Assembly: GCA_900545025.1 (NCBI GenBank)
Contig: UQXH01000001.1
Coordinates: 1-64,000 of the forward strand
DNA: 64,000 bases
Direction: 5' to 3'
Source: an uncultured Phascolarctobacterium sp.
Lineage (GTDB): Bacteria; Bacillota; Negativicutes; Acidaminococcales; Acidaminococcaceae
In this document: piece by piece, positions 9,275-17,378 of the stretch
Numbering within the stretch: the stretch's first letter is position 1
How the letters are laid out: the number at the start of each line of letters is the position of its first letter
The notes under the pieces: generated by a model
What the model was told of the DNA's origin: nothing
What the model saw: only the letters and a program-made list of their open reading frames with translations
The model's database searches: none
Program-made: the position numbers and the translations under genes

Positions 9275-9303
9275 TTGACCGTTTTATTTTTTGATGTGAT
9301 AAT
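9275..9303 (+). promoter_or_regulatory. promoter of the aminotransferase gene
   Basis: TTGACC (9275-9280), 17-base spacer, GATAAT (9298-9303). It lies in the 88-base gap between mutS2 and the aminotransferase. Confidence 0.65.
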
Positions 9304-9357
9304 AAATACAATATCATTATTTATTGCTGATTTTCAGTGTTGAAAGGGGTTTTATAA

Positions 9358-10602
9358 ATGCTTACAAGTATTGCCGCTAAACATGCCAAAGGAAAAGCTG
9401 CTCAGGATAAGATTTTTGCAGCTAATGCAGCCGCTGTTGCCGCTGCTGCCCAATATGGCAAGGAAAATGTGACTAACGCTACCATCGGCGCTATTTTAGA
9501 TGAAGATGAAAAACTGGTTTGCCTGCCGACTGTGGAAAAAGTATTCCGCAGCCTGGAAACTAACGAGCTTATCGCTTATGCACCTATTTCCGGCCTGCCG
9601 GAATATCTGGAATGCGTACTGACTGCCGCTTTCGGCAGCTCCCGTCCGGAGGGTTATCTGGCTGCAGTCGCTACTGCGGGCGGTACCGGCGCTATCCATC
9701 ACGCAATCTGGAACTATATGGACGAAGGTGAAACTGCTCTGTGCTCCGACTGGTACTGGGGCGCTTATAAGGTTTTGTGCAGCGATATGGGCCGCAACTT
9801 TACTACCTACAAGATGCTGGATGAAAACAATAAATTTAACCTGCCGGCATTGAAAGAAAAAGTTACTGAGCTGCTTAGCAAGCAGGATAACCTGCTGTAT
9901 ATCCTCAATACTCCTGCACATAATCCTACCGGCTACAGCCTGTCTGAAAGCGACATGGACGGCGTGCTGGATATTTTGAAAGAAGCTGCCGTCGACGGTA
10001 AAAACATCATCCTGTTCCTGGACGTAGCTTATCTTGATTATGCAGGTGAAAAAGAAGAAGTACGTAAAATCTTCAAAAAACTGTCCGGTCTGCCGGCAAA
10101 TATCCTGGCTATTGTCGGCTACAGTATGTCTAAAGGCTTTACCATGTACGGACAACGTACCGGCGCTATGATCGGCGTATCCTCCAGCAAAGAAGTAATT
10201 GAAGAATTTGCTGCTATCAACCAATATACCAGCCGCGCTACCTGGTCTAACATCAATCGCCCGGCAATGCGTACCTTGGCCGCAATCTACAGCGACCCTG
10301 AACTCTTAAAAGCTACCGAGGCTGAACGCGATTACTATTATAAGATGATTAAAGCACGCGCTGACCTCTTTACCGAAGAAGCAAAGGCCTGCGGATTGCC
10401 TATGCTGCCTTATGTAGCAGGCTTCTTCCTGTCCATCCCTGCTAAAGATCCTGATGCAATCTGCAATAAACTGCATGAAGATAATATTTTTGCCGTTCCG
10501 TTGGCTGCAGGTGTCCGTATTGCCGTATGCGCCGTGCCTCTGAAAAAAATCAAAGGTATGGCAGCAAAGGTTTATGCGGCCATGAAAGAAGTTGAAAAAT
10601 AA
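9358..10602 (+). CDS. class I/II PLP-dependent aminotransferase (aromatic/aspartate type)
   Basis: A fold-type I aminotransferase of 414 residues. Visible features are the glycine-rich cofactor loop (TAGGTGAIHHA), the NTPAHNPTG segment with the Asn that contacts PLP, FLDVAYLDYAG with the Asp that binds the pyridine nitrogen, and the Schiff-base lysine in SMSKGFTMYGQR. The YGQR segment resembles aspartate/aromatic aminotransferases of the AspC/TyrB group. The substrate cannot be read from the sequence. It has its own promoter, an AAGGGG ribosome site and a strong terminator, so it is transcribed alone. Confidence 0.85.
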   Translation: MLTSIAAKHAKGKAAQDKIFAANAAAVAAAAQYGKENVTNATIGAILDEDEKLVCLPTVEKVFRSLETNELIAYAPISGLPEYLECVLTAAFGSSRPEGYLAAVATAGGTGAIHHAIWNYMDEGETALCSDWYWGAYKVLCSDMGRNFTTYKMLDENNKFNLPALKEKVTELLSKQDNLLYILNTPAHNPTGYSLSESDMDGVLDILKEAAVDGKNIILFLDVAYLDYAGEKEEVRKIFKKLSGLPANILAIVGYSMSKGFTMYGQRTGAMIGVSSSKEVIEEFAAINQYTSRATWSNINRPAMRTLAAIYSDPELLKATEAERDYYYKMIKARADLFTEEAKACGLPMLPYVAGFFLSIPAKDPDAICNKLHEDNIFAVPLAAGVRIAVCAVPLKKIKGMAAKVYAAMKEVEK

Positions 10603-10615
10603 TTTTGTGTTGTTC

Positions 10616-10644
10616 AGCCGGGACTTTACAGTTCCGGCTTTTTT
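10616..10644 (+). terminator. terminator after the aminotransferase
   Basis: Ten-base-pair stem AGCCGGGACT / AGTTCCGGCT with a TTAC loop, then five T. Confidence 0.88.
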
Positions 10645-10671
10645 GCAGGCTGAATATTACAGAGGTGCAAA

Positions 10672-12336
10672 ATGTTAAAACTTACGTTTAAAAATGGCGA
10701 AACAAAGATGGTGGAAGAGGGCAGTACTTTATTAGATATTGTACCGGAATTTGCTTCTGCCTATAACGCTCCTATCGTCGTAGGCGTTTTCAATGGAGAA
10801 GCCTGCGATTTGCAGTATCCGCTGAAAGCTGACGGCACAGTAGATTTTATTGACGTTAACCAAAGTGAAGGCATGCGTGTCTATGTGCGTTCTTTGCTCT
10901 TCCTGTTCCTGGTGGCAGTAAAGCGGCTATATCCAGATGTACGTATGGAAGTACGCAATACTCTTGGCAGCGCTCTTTATTGCATCGATAACAGTGAAAA
11001 GAAGCTGACGGAAGAAGATGTACAACGTATTGAAACGGAAATGCGCAAGCTTATAACTGCCAGAGAAAAAATCAAGCTGACAAGAATCTGTAAGGATGAT
11101 GTGCTGCGAGAATATGGCTGCCTGTGCAGCGAGGACAGAAAATCTCTGCTTTGTGAAGTAGATGGAAATATTGAAATCTCTATCTATTATCTGTGCGGTG
11201 AGCCGGGATATTTCTTTGGCCCTATGTGCCCTGACACAGGTTATGTGCCTAATTTTGAACTAATAAAATATGATAAAGGCTTAGTCATCAATTATCCTGA
11301 TACAGGTAATTGGCAGGCGGTGCCGCCTTTTAAGGACCAGCCGCGTCTTAATGAGGCTTTTCATGAGGCAGAAGAATGGTCCGAAATGATTCACTGCAAT
11401 ACGGTAGGTAAGCTGAATAAGATTATCAAGCTTGGTTATGCCGATAAGATTGTCCAGGTAGCAGAGGCTCTGCATGAAAAGAAGATTGCCGGTATTGCTG
11501 ATGAAATAGCGCTGCGGAAAGATAAGCTCAAGCTTATTTTGATTGCCGGGCCGTCATCTTCCGGCAAGACTTCCTTTGCACAGCGCCTGAGTATCCAGCT
11601 GGCTGTAAACGGTATCCGCCCCATGCCCATTTCTATGGATGATTACTACCGTAACAGGGTAGATACGCCAAGGAAGCCTGACGGCAGCTATGATTTTGAA
11701 TGCATAGACGCTATCGACCTGGAGCTTTTTAATGACCATCTGACCAGGCTGCTGCGCGGTGAATGTGTCAAGATGCCTAAGTATAATTTCCGCAGCGGTG
11801 TACGTGAGTACCGCGGCAAAGAGCTGCAGATGCACGAAGGCTCGGTGCTGTTAGTAGAAGGTATACATGGACTGAATGATAAGCTGACAGCTTCTATACC
11901 GGCAGAAAACAAGATGAAGATTTATGTCAGTGCGCTGACACCTATGTCGATGGATGAATATAACCGTATCAATACTACGGACATGCGCCTTCTGCGGCGT
12001 ATCGTGCGTGATGCTCAGTTTCGTTCCCATGATGCTACAGCGACGCTTAATCTCTGGGACAGCGTACGTTATGGTGAAGAGCAGTATATTTTCCCGTTCC
12101 AGTGCAGCGCTGATGTTATTTTCAATACTACGCTGATTTATGAATTTGCCGTTTTGAAAAAATATGCCCAGCCGCGGCTGCAAGACGTTTCGCCGCAGTC
12201 AGGTGCTGCATATTATTCTGCCAGAAGGCTGTTGGGGCTTCTGGCTCATGTTAAAGAAATAGACGACGAAGCTATTCCGAAAAATTCTATTTTACGTGAA
12301 TTTATCGGTGGGTCTGCTTTTGCCGCTGAATTATAG
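10672..12336 (+). CDS. nucleoside kinase (uridine kinase-like) with N-terminal TGS/ThrRS-like region
   Basis: 554 residues in the layout of Firmicute/Thermotogae nucleoside kinases. An N-terminal TGS-type domain (about 1-65) is followed by a region resembling the threonyl-tRNA synthetase editing domain, then a P-loop kinase of the uridine kinase/phosphoribulokinase family from about 285. Walker A is GPSSSGKTS (about 293-301), and MDDYYRN and LVEGIHGLND match the family's base-binding and Walker B regions. It should phosphorylate uridine, cytidine or a related nucleoside, but specificity is not visible. It sits between two terminators and is monocistronic, with AGAGGTG as ribosome site. Confidence 0.88.
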   Translation: MLKLTFKNGETKMVEEGSTLLDIVPEFASAYNAPIVVGVFNGEACDLQYPLKADGTVDFIDVNQSEGMRVYVRSLLFLFLVAVKRLYPDVRMEVRNTLGSALYCIDNSEKKLTEEDVQRIETEMRKLITAREKIKLTRICKDDVLREYGCLCSEDRKSLLCEVDGNIEISIYYLCGEPGYFFGPMCPDTGYVPNFELIKYDKGLVINYPDTGNWQAVPPFKDQPRLNEAFHEAEEWSEMIHCNTVGKLNKIIKLGYADKIVQVAEALHEKKIAGIADEIALRKDKLKLILIAGPSSSGKTSFAQRLSIQLAVNGIRPMPISMDDYYRNRVDTPRKPDGSYDFECIDAIDLELFNDHLTRLLRGECVKMPKYNFRSGVREYRGKELQMHEGSVLLVEGIHGLNDKLTASIPAENKMKIYVSALTPMSMDEYNRINTTDMRLLRRIVRDAQFRSHDATATLNLWDSVRYGEEQYIFPFQCSADVIFNTTLIYEFAVLKKYAQPRLQDVSPQSGAAYYSARRLLGLLAHVKEIDDEAIPKNSILREFIGGSAFAAEL

Positions 12337-12340
12337 GAAA

Positions 12341-12369
12341 AACAAGCTGCTTTGGCAGCTTGTTTTTTT
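12341..12369 (+). terminator. terminator after the nucleoside kinase
   Basis: Stem AACAAGCTGC / GCAGCTTGTT with a short TTTG loop, ending in a run of seven or more T. Confidence 0.9.
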
Positions 12370-12421
12370 ACTTGACTTACAGCAGACTTTAAGTTGTATC
12401 CTTTAGTTAAGGAGTGATGTT

Positions 12422-13666
12422 ATGAAACAACTAAAGCTGATAGTATTACTATATCTGGCAGTACTGCTGTTAAGCGGCTGTATGACGGCAAAAGAAGCAA
12501 ATGGCTCTGACAGTGCGGTAGGGGTAAACAATATCAGGCAGCTGGTTACTGCTGATAATGCTCATTCCCGGCTGCTGATGTGGAGCGCAGTCAGCGGGCA
12601 GCATTATGCGGTAGAGTACAGAAAAGAAGGTGAAAGCAGCAAACGGCTTCAAGCAAAAGAGGTGTCGTTTACGGACAGCGGATATCGCTATCCGCAATAT
12701 GAAGCATTGATTGAAGGCTTGGAGCCCGGAAGTATTTATGAATACCGTATCAGGAATGATGAAGAGATTGGCGCCTGGCATAAGCTGCGGACAGATGACG
12801 GCGGCAATGTTGCAGCTGTAATTTTCCCTGATTCGCAAAGTACAGATTATTCTGGCTGGGGAAAACTGGCGGCAAGCGCTGTAAAAAATAATCCGCAGGC
12901 GGATTTATATATCAATCTTGGCGATTTGGTGGATAATGGACAGGATGGACGGCAGTGGCAGGATTGGCTGCAGAGTGTGGCTGGCTTCAGCAGTGAGCTG
13001 CCGTTGGCGCCGGTCATCGGCAACCATGAAACCTATACTTTAGATTGGAAGCTGCGCTATCCTGAAACCTATATCAAGCTTTTTAGCGTACCGGGTAACG
13101 GCAGTACAGCATATCAGGGTCAGTTTTACAGCTTTGATTATGGCGATGTGCATTTCACCGTGCTTGATACTAATTTTCAGGAAATGCAGTCCAGTCAGCC
13201 TGAACTTTTAGCAGAGGAGCTGCGTTGGCTGGAAAATGATTTGGCCAAGGCTAAAGCGCGCTGGAAGGTTGTTTTGATGCATAAAGACATTATGCTGTAT
13301 GGCTTCAATAACAGACCGGGCACGGCAGAATATTTTACTGATGTGGGCAAATCACTGATGCCGGTTTTTGATAAGTATCAGCCGGATGCGGTACTCAGCG
13401 CTCATCTGCATACCTATCGTCGTCGCCAGCCTTTAAGGAATTTTGTGCCGGACAGCAGAGGCATTGTGTATATTTTATCCGGTGTAGCAGGCAGTGTGCG
13501 TTATGCTGATTTATGGAAGGACAGTCAGCTGGATGCCGCCCATGCGCCGCGACCGGAAACAGAAAATTATCTGACGCTGCAGAGTTCTGATGAAGAACTT
13601 GTTATCAAAGCTTTTTTACAGGACGGAACCTGCTTTGATGAAGTGAAAATAACTAAGAACAAATAA
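12422..13666 (+). CDS. lipoprotein metallophosphoesterase, purple-acid-phosphatase-like
   Basis: An exported phosphoesterase. The N-terminus is a lipoprotein signal (LLLSGC, lipid-modified Cys at residue 20). Residues about 35-125 form a fibronectin-III-like domain as in purple acid phosphatases. The calcineurin-like metal site can be followed through FPDSQ, NLGDLVDNG, VIGNHET, LMHKD and SAHLHTYRR, so the metal ligands appear complete. It probably hydrolyses phosphomonoesters or diesters outside the inner membrane. It stands alone: a possible weak TTGACT -35 box lies at 12372-12377, AAGGAG precedes the ATG and a hairpin follows. Substrate unknown. Confidence 0.85.
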   Translation: MKQLKLIVLLYLAVLLLSGCMTAKEANGSDSAVGVNNIRQLVTADNAHSRLLMWSAVSGQHYAVEYRKEGESSKRLQAKEVSFTDSGYRYPQYEALIEGLEPGSIYEYRIRNDEEIGAWHKLRTDDGGNVAAVIFPDSQSTDYSGWGKLAASAVKNNPQADLYINLGDLVDNGQDGRQWQDWLQSVAGFSSELPLAPVIGNHETYTLDWKLRYPETYIKLFSVPGNGSTAYQGQFYSFDYGDVHFTVLDTNFQEMQSSQPELLAEELRWLENDLAKAKARWKVVLMHKDIMLYGFNNRPGTAEYFTDVGKSLMPVFDKYQPDAVLSAHLHTYRRRQPLRNFVPDSRGIVYILSGVAGSVRYADLWKDSQLDAAHAPRPETENYLTLQSSDEELVIKAFLQDGTCFDEVKITKNK

Positions 13667-13667
13667 A

Positions 13668-13707
13668 AATAGACCTGCTGTTTTTACGGCAGGTCTATTC
13701 TGCTTTT
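13668..13707 (+). terminator. probable terminator after the phosphoesterase
   Basis: Stem AATAGACCTGC / GCAGGTCTATT (11 bp) with a 10-base loop. The following T tract is short and interrupted (CTGCTTTT), so termination may be weaker than at neighbouring sites. Confidence 0.6.
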
Positions 13708-13708
13708 A

Positions 13709-13737
13709 TTGACAAAAAACAGCCGTATTGCTAAGAT
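13709..13737 (+). promoter_or_regulatory. promoter of the degenerate P-type ATPase gene
   Basis: Consensus TTGACA (13709-13714), 17-base spacer, TAAGAT (13732-13737). The ATG with its GGAGG site follows 26 bases later. A good promoter before a gene whose enzyme motifs are lost suggests that it is still expressed. Confidence 0.7.
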
Positions 13738-13763
13738 TTAGATACTAAGCTGGAGGCTTTGTC

Positions 13764-15929
13764 ATGAAATTATTTACATTAAAAATTCAGGGAATGAAAT
13801 CGGTACTGTGCGTTAGCAGTGTGGAGCGAGCGATATTAAGCCTTGATGGTGTTGATGCTGTACAGGTTGATTTAGCGACAGGGACAGTTAAGATACGTTG
13901 CTATGATGCTGCAGTTGCCGAAGAAGATATAAAAAATAAAATTGTTGAGGCTGGTTATGGTATAGAGGAGCAGGAAACACCTGTTGCAGCAGAGTCAGCA
14001 AATCAAGAAGCTGCTTTAAAATGCAAATGCCGGCTGCTTGGTGCGATAGCTGTGATTGCATCTTTGGCATCTTTGGCGTTGTATTTGCGCGGTTTATTAG
14101 GCTTGAAGTTTAACGTAATAATGACCGTTGCAGCAGCAGAATGTTTTTGCGGCTTGCTGGCATTGTATGTAGGCAAAAAAATCGTGCTGGAGGGCTTTGC
14201 TAATCTGTTTTCCGGCAGGCCGTGTATGGAGTCGTTAACGGCAGTCGGCGTTTGCTCTGCGCTGCTGTACAGTTTATTCAGCCTATATGATTTGTGCGGC
14301 GGCAATAATCTGGCGGCAGGCAATGTTTTTGCAGCGGCGGCAGCAGCAGTCTTATGGTGGTCTATGCTTGGCGAATATCTTTCAGTTAAAACTTTACAGC
14401 AAAAAGCGGAGCCGGAAACTGCAGCTTTGCCGGCAGTGCTGCTGAGCAGGGGTGAGAAATGTCAGGTAACGTCAGAGCTGCTGCTGGATGGTGATTTGAT
14501 AGTCGTGCATAGGGGTGAAATAATACCGGCAGACGGCAGCATAGAAGCCGGACACGCAGCAGTTGATGAAAGTGATTTTACTGGCAACAGCATACCTGTT
14601 TTAAAAGATAAAGGTATGGAGGTTATGGCAGGCAGCTATGTTTGCGGCGGCGAACTGACTGTGAGGGTGCGGGAAGCTGCTGTAAATTTACAGCAGGATT
14701 TTGAGACTCGAGCAGCAGCGGAAAGCCAGGAAAACTCTGTTGATAAAAGAGCGGCATTGTTTTTGCCGGTGATTTTGATTGTTGCTGTAGCTGTATCGCT
14801 TAACTGGTTATTTTATTCCGGCAGTGTGGGCTTGGCCGGAAAAATATTTACCGCTGTTATGCTTATTACCTGTCCCTGTGCGTTGAAATCAGCTCAATTG
14901 GCGGCTTTGCTGAGGGCGCTGCGGCAGACTGCTGCAATGGGGATGCAGTGCGGCGGTATTCAGCCGTTATTGCTTTTTAAAGAAATTTCCGTAATAATAT
15001 TTGGCAAAACCGGTACTATAACGGACAGGAAAATAGTTGTGACTGATTTTGTTGCTTATAATGGTGTTAAAGAAGAAGCAGCGCTCGTTTTAGCTGCGTC
15101 TTTGGAAAACAGCAGTCTGCATCCGGTGGCTGGTGCGCTTAAAGACAAGGTTGCAGAAGAGGCACTGCTGACCTGTGATAAAATGCAGTATCATCCCGGT
15201 GAAGGCATTTCAGCCGTCTGCCAGCAAACTAAAGTATGCTTTGGCGTGTCGGAATATGTTCGCCGCAGCTGCCGGATTCCTGAGGCTGCTTTACAGCAGG
15301 CGGAAAGCTGGCGTCAGGAGGGTAAGACCCCTTTATTCTTGGCAGCAGGACGTACTTTATGTGCTGCGCTTGCCCTTGCCGAAGAAGTGCCGCAGACTGG
15401 CAGGAACCTGATAGCAAGCTTGCAGACTGAAGGTATCAGGACGATACTGATGACCGGGGATACGAAAGAGGCGGCGTCAAGGGCGGCTTCTTTAGTCGGT
15501 ATTGAGAAATATATGGGCGCCTTGTCACCGCAGGAAAAACTGGAATTAGTCAGCAGTATCAGTCTCGGCGGAGAAAAAGTGGCCGTTGTCAGCAGCTGTC
15601 ATAACGATTGTCTGGAAGAATGCAAGGCAGATTTACGCATTGCTATAGGATGCAGGCAACGTATACGAGGCAGAAACGATATGGCTGATGTTACCCTGCA
15701 GGAGGGCAGGCTGGCAAGTATACTGCATACTATACGGCTGAGCAGGAAGCTGGCTGTCGTAGACAGGCAGGGGATATGGCTTTTTTATCTTCTGACCATA
15801 CTGTTATTGCCTTTTGCCGCAGGTGCCTTTTATTTTATTGTACCGGGGCTGTTGGCGCAGCCGGTATATATCCTGCTGGCAGTATTGACCGAAGGGTTAT
15901 TGCTGCTTGCCAATGCTGGCAGGATTTAA
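13764..15929 (+). CDS. degenerate heavy-metal P-type ATPase-like protein, probable pseudoenzyme
   Basis: 721 residues in the CopA/ZntA (P1B) layout: N-terminal HMA-like domain, eight predicted membrane segments, actuator, P and N domains. The frame is intact but key residues are gone. The phosphorylated Asp of DKTGT is Gly414 (GKTGT). The actuator TGES is TGNS (273-276). The GDGxND hinge is SSCHND (610-615). The HMA metal site GMxCxxC is GMKSVLC. The usual YN of membrane segment 7 and MxxSS of segment 8 are not seen. Retained are CPC (370-372), HP (453-454), TGD (564-566) and the P-domain Lys (PQEK). Family knowledge says the Asp is essential for transport, so ion pumping is unlikely. A regulatory or scaffold role, or a young decaying gene, are the alternatives. 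Confidence 0.82.
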   Translation: MKLFTLKIQGMKSVLCVSSVERAILSLDGVDAVQVDLATGTVKIRCYDAAVAEEDIKNKIVEAGYGIEEQETPVAAESANQEAALKCKCRLLGAIAVIASLASLALYLRGLLGLKFNVIMTVAAAECFCGLLALYVGKKIVLEGFANLFSGRPCMESLTAVGVCSALLYSLFSLYDLCGGNNLAAGNVFAAAAAAVLWWSMLGEYLSVKTLQQKAEPETAALPAVLLSRGEKCQVTSELLLDGDLIVVHRGEIIPADGSIEAGHAAVDESDFTGNSIPVLKDKGMEVMAGSYVCGGELTVRVREAAVNLQQDFETRAAAESQENSVDKRAALFLPVILIVAVAVSLNWLFYSGSVGLAGKIFTAVMLITCPCALKSAQLAALLRALRQTAAMGMQCGGIQPLLLFKEISVIIFGKTGTITDRKIVVTDFVAYNGVKEEAALVLAASLENSSLHPVAGALKDKVAEEALLTCDKMQYHPGEGISAVCQQTKVCFGVSEYVRRSCRIPEAALQQAESWRQEGKTPLFLAAGRTLCAALALAEEVPQTGRNLIASLQTEGIRTILMTGDTKEAASRAASLVGIEKYMGALSPQEKLELVSSISLGGEKVAVVSSCHNDCLEECKADLRIAIGCRQRIRGRNDMADVTLQEGRLASILHTIRLSRKLAVVDRQGIWLFYLLTILLLPFAAGAFYFIVPGLLAQPVYILLAVLTEGLLLLANAGRI

Positions 15930-15942
15930 AAATATGCAATAA

Positions 15943-15971
15943 AAAATCCGCTGAAATTTCAGCGGATTTTT
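15943..15971. terminator. bidirectional terminator between the ATPase-like gene and ybaK
   Basis: A near-perfect palindrome AAAATCCGCTGA / TCAGCGGATTTT with T runs on both strands. It lies between two convergent genes and can end both transcripts. Confidence 0.88.
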
Positions 15972-15982
15972 GCTATATAAAC

Positions 15983-16468
15983 TTATTGTGCTTCAGTTTG
16001 CCAGCCTTTGCAAAGATCTACCCAGGACTGGAAGTTGCAGGAGTAACGCTCCAGTTCTTCCGGTGTCAGTTCGATAGCGCTGTTATGACTGCCGCAGGCA
16101 GGAAAAAAGGTCTGGAAGCGTTTTAAAGAAATATCAAGATATACTTTTACTGTTTCGTTAACTGCAAAGGGGCAGACGCCGCCGACAGCATGACCGATAA
16201 GCGGCTCCACTTCATCGGCAGTGAGCATCTTGGCTTTGGTGCCGAAAAAGTGTTTATATTTAGCGTTATCAATCTTAGTATCACCGGCTGCCACAATGAG
16301 GATACATTCATCGTTAACTTTAAAAGAAAGAGTTTTAGCGATGCGTGCCGGTTCGCAGCCGGCAGCCTGCGTCGCCAATTCTACCGTAGCGCTGGAGGTA
16401 GGAAATTCGATAATCCTGTCGTCTATATGCAGATTTTTAAAATAATTACGTACTTTTTCGATGGACAT
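15983..16468 (-). CDS. YbaK/EbsC-family aminoacyl-tRNA deacylase
   Basis: 161 residues of the YbaK/ProXp family, which hydrolyses mischarged aminoacyl-tRNAs (for example Cys-tRNA-Pro). Visible features are the N-terminal helix SIEKVRNYFKN, ARIAKTLSFKV with the lysine typical of the active site, and the GGVCPFAVNETVKVYLD segment with the conserved GGxxPF-type loop. The ATG at 16466-16468 is chosen because AGGAG lies 6-7 bases upstream; a longer reading to 16573 would run through the promoter. Transcribed away from the racemase gene. Confidence 0.88.
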   Translation of the reverse strand: MSIEKVRNYFKNLHIDDRIIEFPTSSATVELATQAAGCEPARIAKTLSFKVNDECILIVAAGDTKIDNAKYKHFFGTKAKMLTADEVEPLIGHAVGGVCPFAVNETVKVYLDISLKRFQTFFPACGSHNSAIELTPEELERYSCNFQSWVDLCKGWQTEAQ

Positions 16469-16499
16469 TGCAATCGCTCCTTTGGTGTAGATACATTTT

Positions 16500-16528
16500 A
16501 TTTTACTTCTGGATAAAACTCCTGTCAA
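16500..16528 (-). promoter_or_regulatory. promoter of ybaK
   Basis: On the reverse strand: consensus TTGACA (16528-16523), 17-base spacer, TAAAAT (16505-16500), about 30 bases before the ybaK start. Confidence 0.75.
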
Positions 16529-16623
16529 TTCTTGTCTAACGGTGATTTTTCTGTTTAAGGTAGCGTTGAACATGATTTTGTGGTAAACTAGACAGGCAAG
16601 TTTAACTGAAAGAAGTGATTAGA

Positions 16624-17331
16624 ATGACTTTGGTAAAAAACGGTAAGAAGCTTGGCGTACTTGGCGGTATGGGACCTGCGGCAGCGGCTGAATTTTTACG
16701 TGTCTTAGCTGCAAAATGTCCCGCTGCTACAGACCAGGAACATCCCGTTATATATATGATCGGTGATTGTGAAATTCCCGACAGGACTCAGGCGATACTG
16801 CACGGAGGAGCTTCTCCATTGCCTAAATTAAAAGCTGGTCTGCTGCGACTGTGTGAAATGGGGTCAGATGTATTGGCTGTTCCCTGCAATACTGCGCATT
16901 GCTTTATCGACCAGTTCAAAGACGAGCTGCCGGTGCCGCTTGTGCATATTATTGATGAAACCGTGTTGGCTGCGCAAAGGCTTTCACCGGAGGGAGCCTG
17001 GATGCTTTCTACCAAGGCAACCAGGGCTATAGGGATTTATCAGCATTATGCTGAAATACATGGCTTAAAATTATATATTCCTAATGAAAGGCAAAGCGAC
17101 CTTTCACAGGAGATTATTACTTATGTTAAGGCTAATCAAATGCAAAAGGCTGGTGAGCTGATGCGAGGATTGGCGGAAGAGCTGTGGCAGGAACATGACT
17201 TGCCGATTATGACTGCGTGTACAGAGCTGCCGTTGGGATATACGGCTTCCGGCTTGCCAGCAGAAAGATCGGTGTCCAGTATTGATGCCTTGGCCGCAGC
17301 AGTTGTAAAACAATTATATGACGAAAAATAA
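16624..17331 (+). CDS. aspartate/glutamate racemase family protein
   Basis: 235 residues of the Asp/Glu racemase superfamily, which interconverts L- and D-amino acids without cofactor by two cysteines. Both are visible: VPCNTAHCF in the first half and TACTELPL in the second, plus the N-terminal GVLGGMGPAAAAEF loop. The start is given at the ATG at 16624; an in-frame GTG at 16615 is the alternative and overlaps the GAAAGAAG ribosome site. It could provide D-Asp or D-Glu for cell wall or signalling; the substrate is not determined. Divergent from ybaK and convergent with the RND operon. Confidence 0.85.
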   Translation: MTLVKNGKKLGVLGGMGPAAAAEFLRVLAAKCPAATDQEHPVIYMIGDCEIPDRTQAILHGGASPLPKLKAGLLRLCEMGSDVLAVPCNTAHCFIDQFKDELPVPLVHIIDETVLAAQRLSPEGAWMLSTKATRAIGIYQHYAEIHGLKLYIPNERQSDLSQEIITYVKANQMQKAGELMRGLAEELWQEHDLPIMTACTELPLGYTASGLPAERSVSSIDALAAAVVKQLYDEK

Positions 17332-17342
17332 ATCATGATAAC

Positions 17343-17378
17343 GATAAAAGGCAGACACTGAAGTGTCTGCCTTTTATC
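17343..17378. terminator. bidirectional terminator between racemase and efflux operon
   Basis: A 16-bp perfect stem GATAAAAGGCAGACAC / GTGTCTGCCTTTTATC with a TGAA loop. The 3' arm overlaps the first two positions of the RND stop codon at 17377, so the hairpin serves both converging transcripts. Confidence 0.85.

Noticed and set aside
15776..16126. A 116-codon forward frame from the ATPase-like gene into ybaK
   Set aside because: It reads through a bidirectional terminator and antisense to ybaK; no support.
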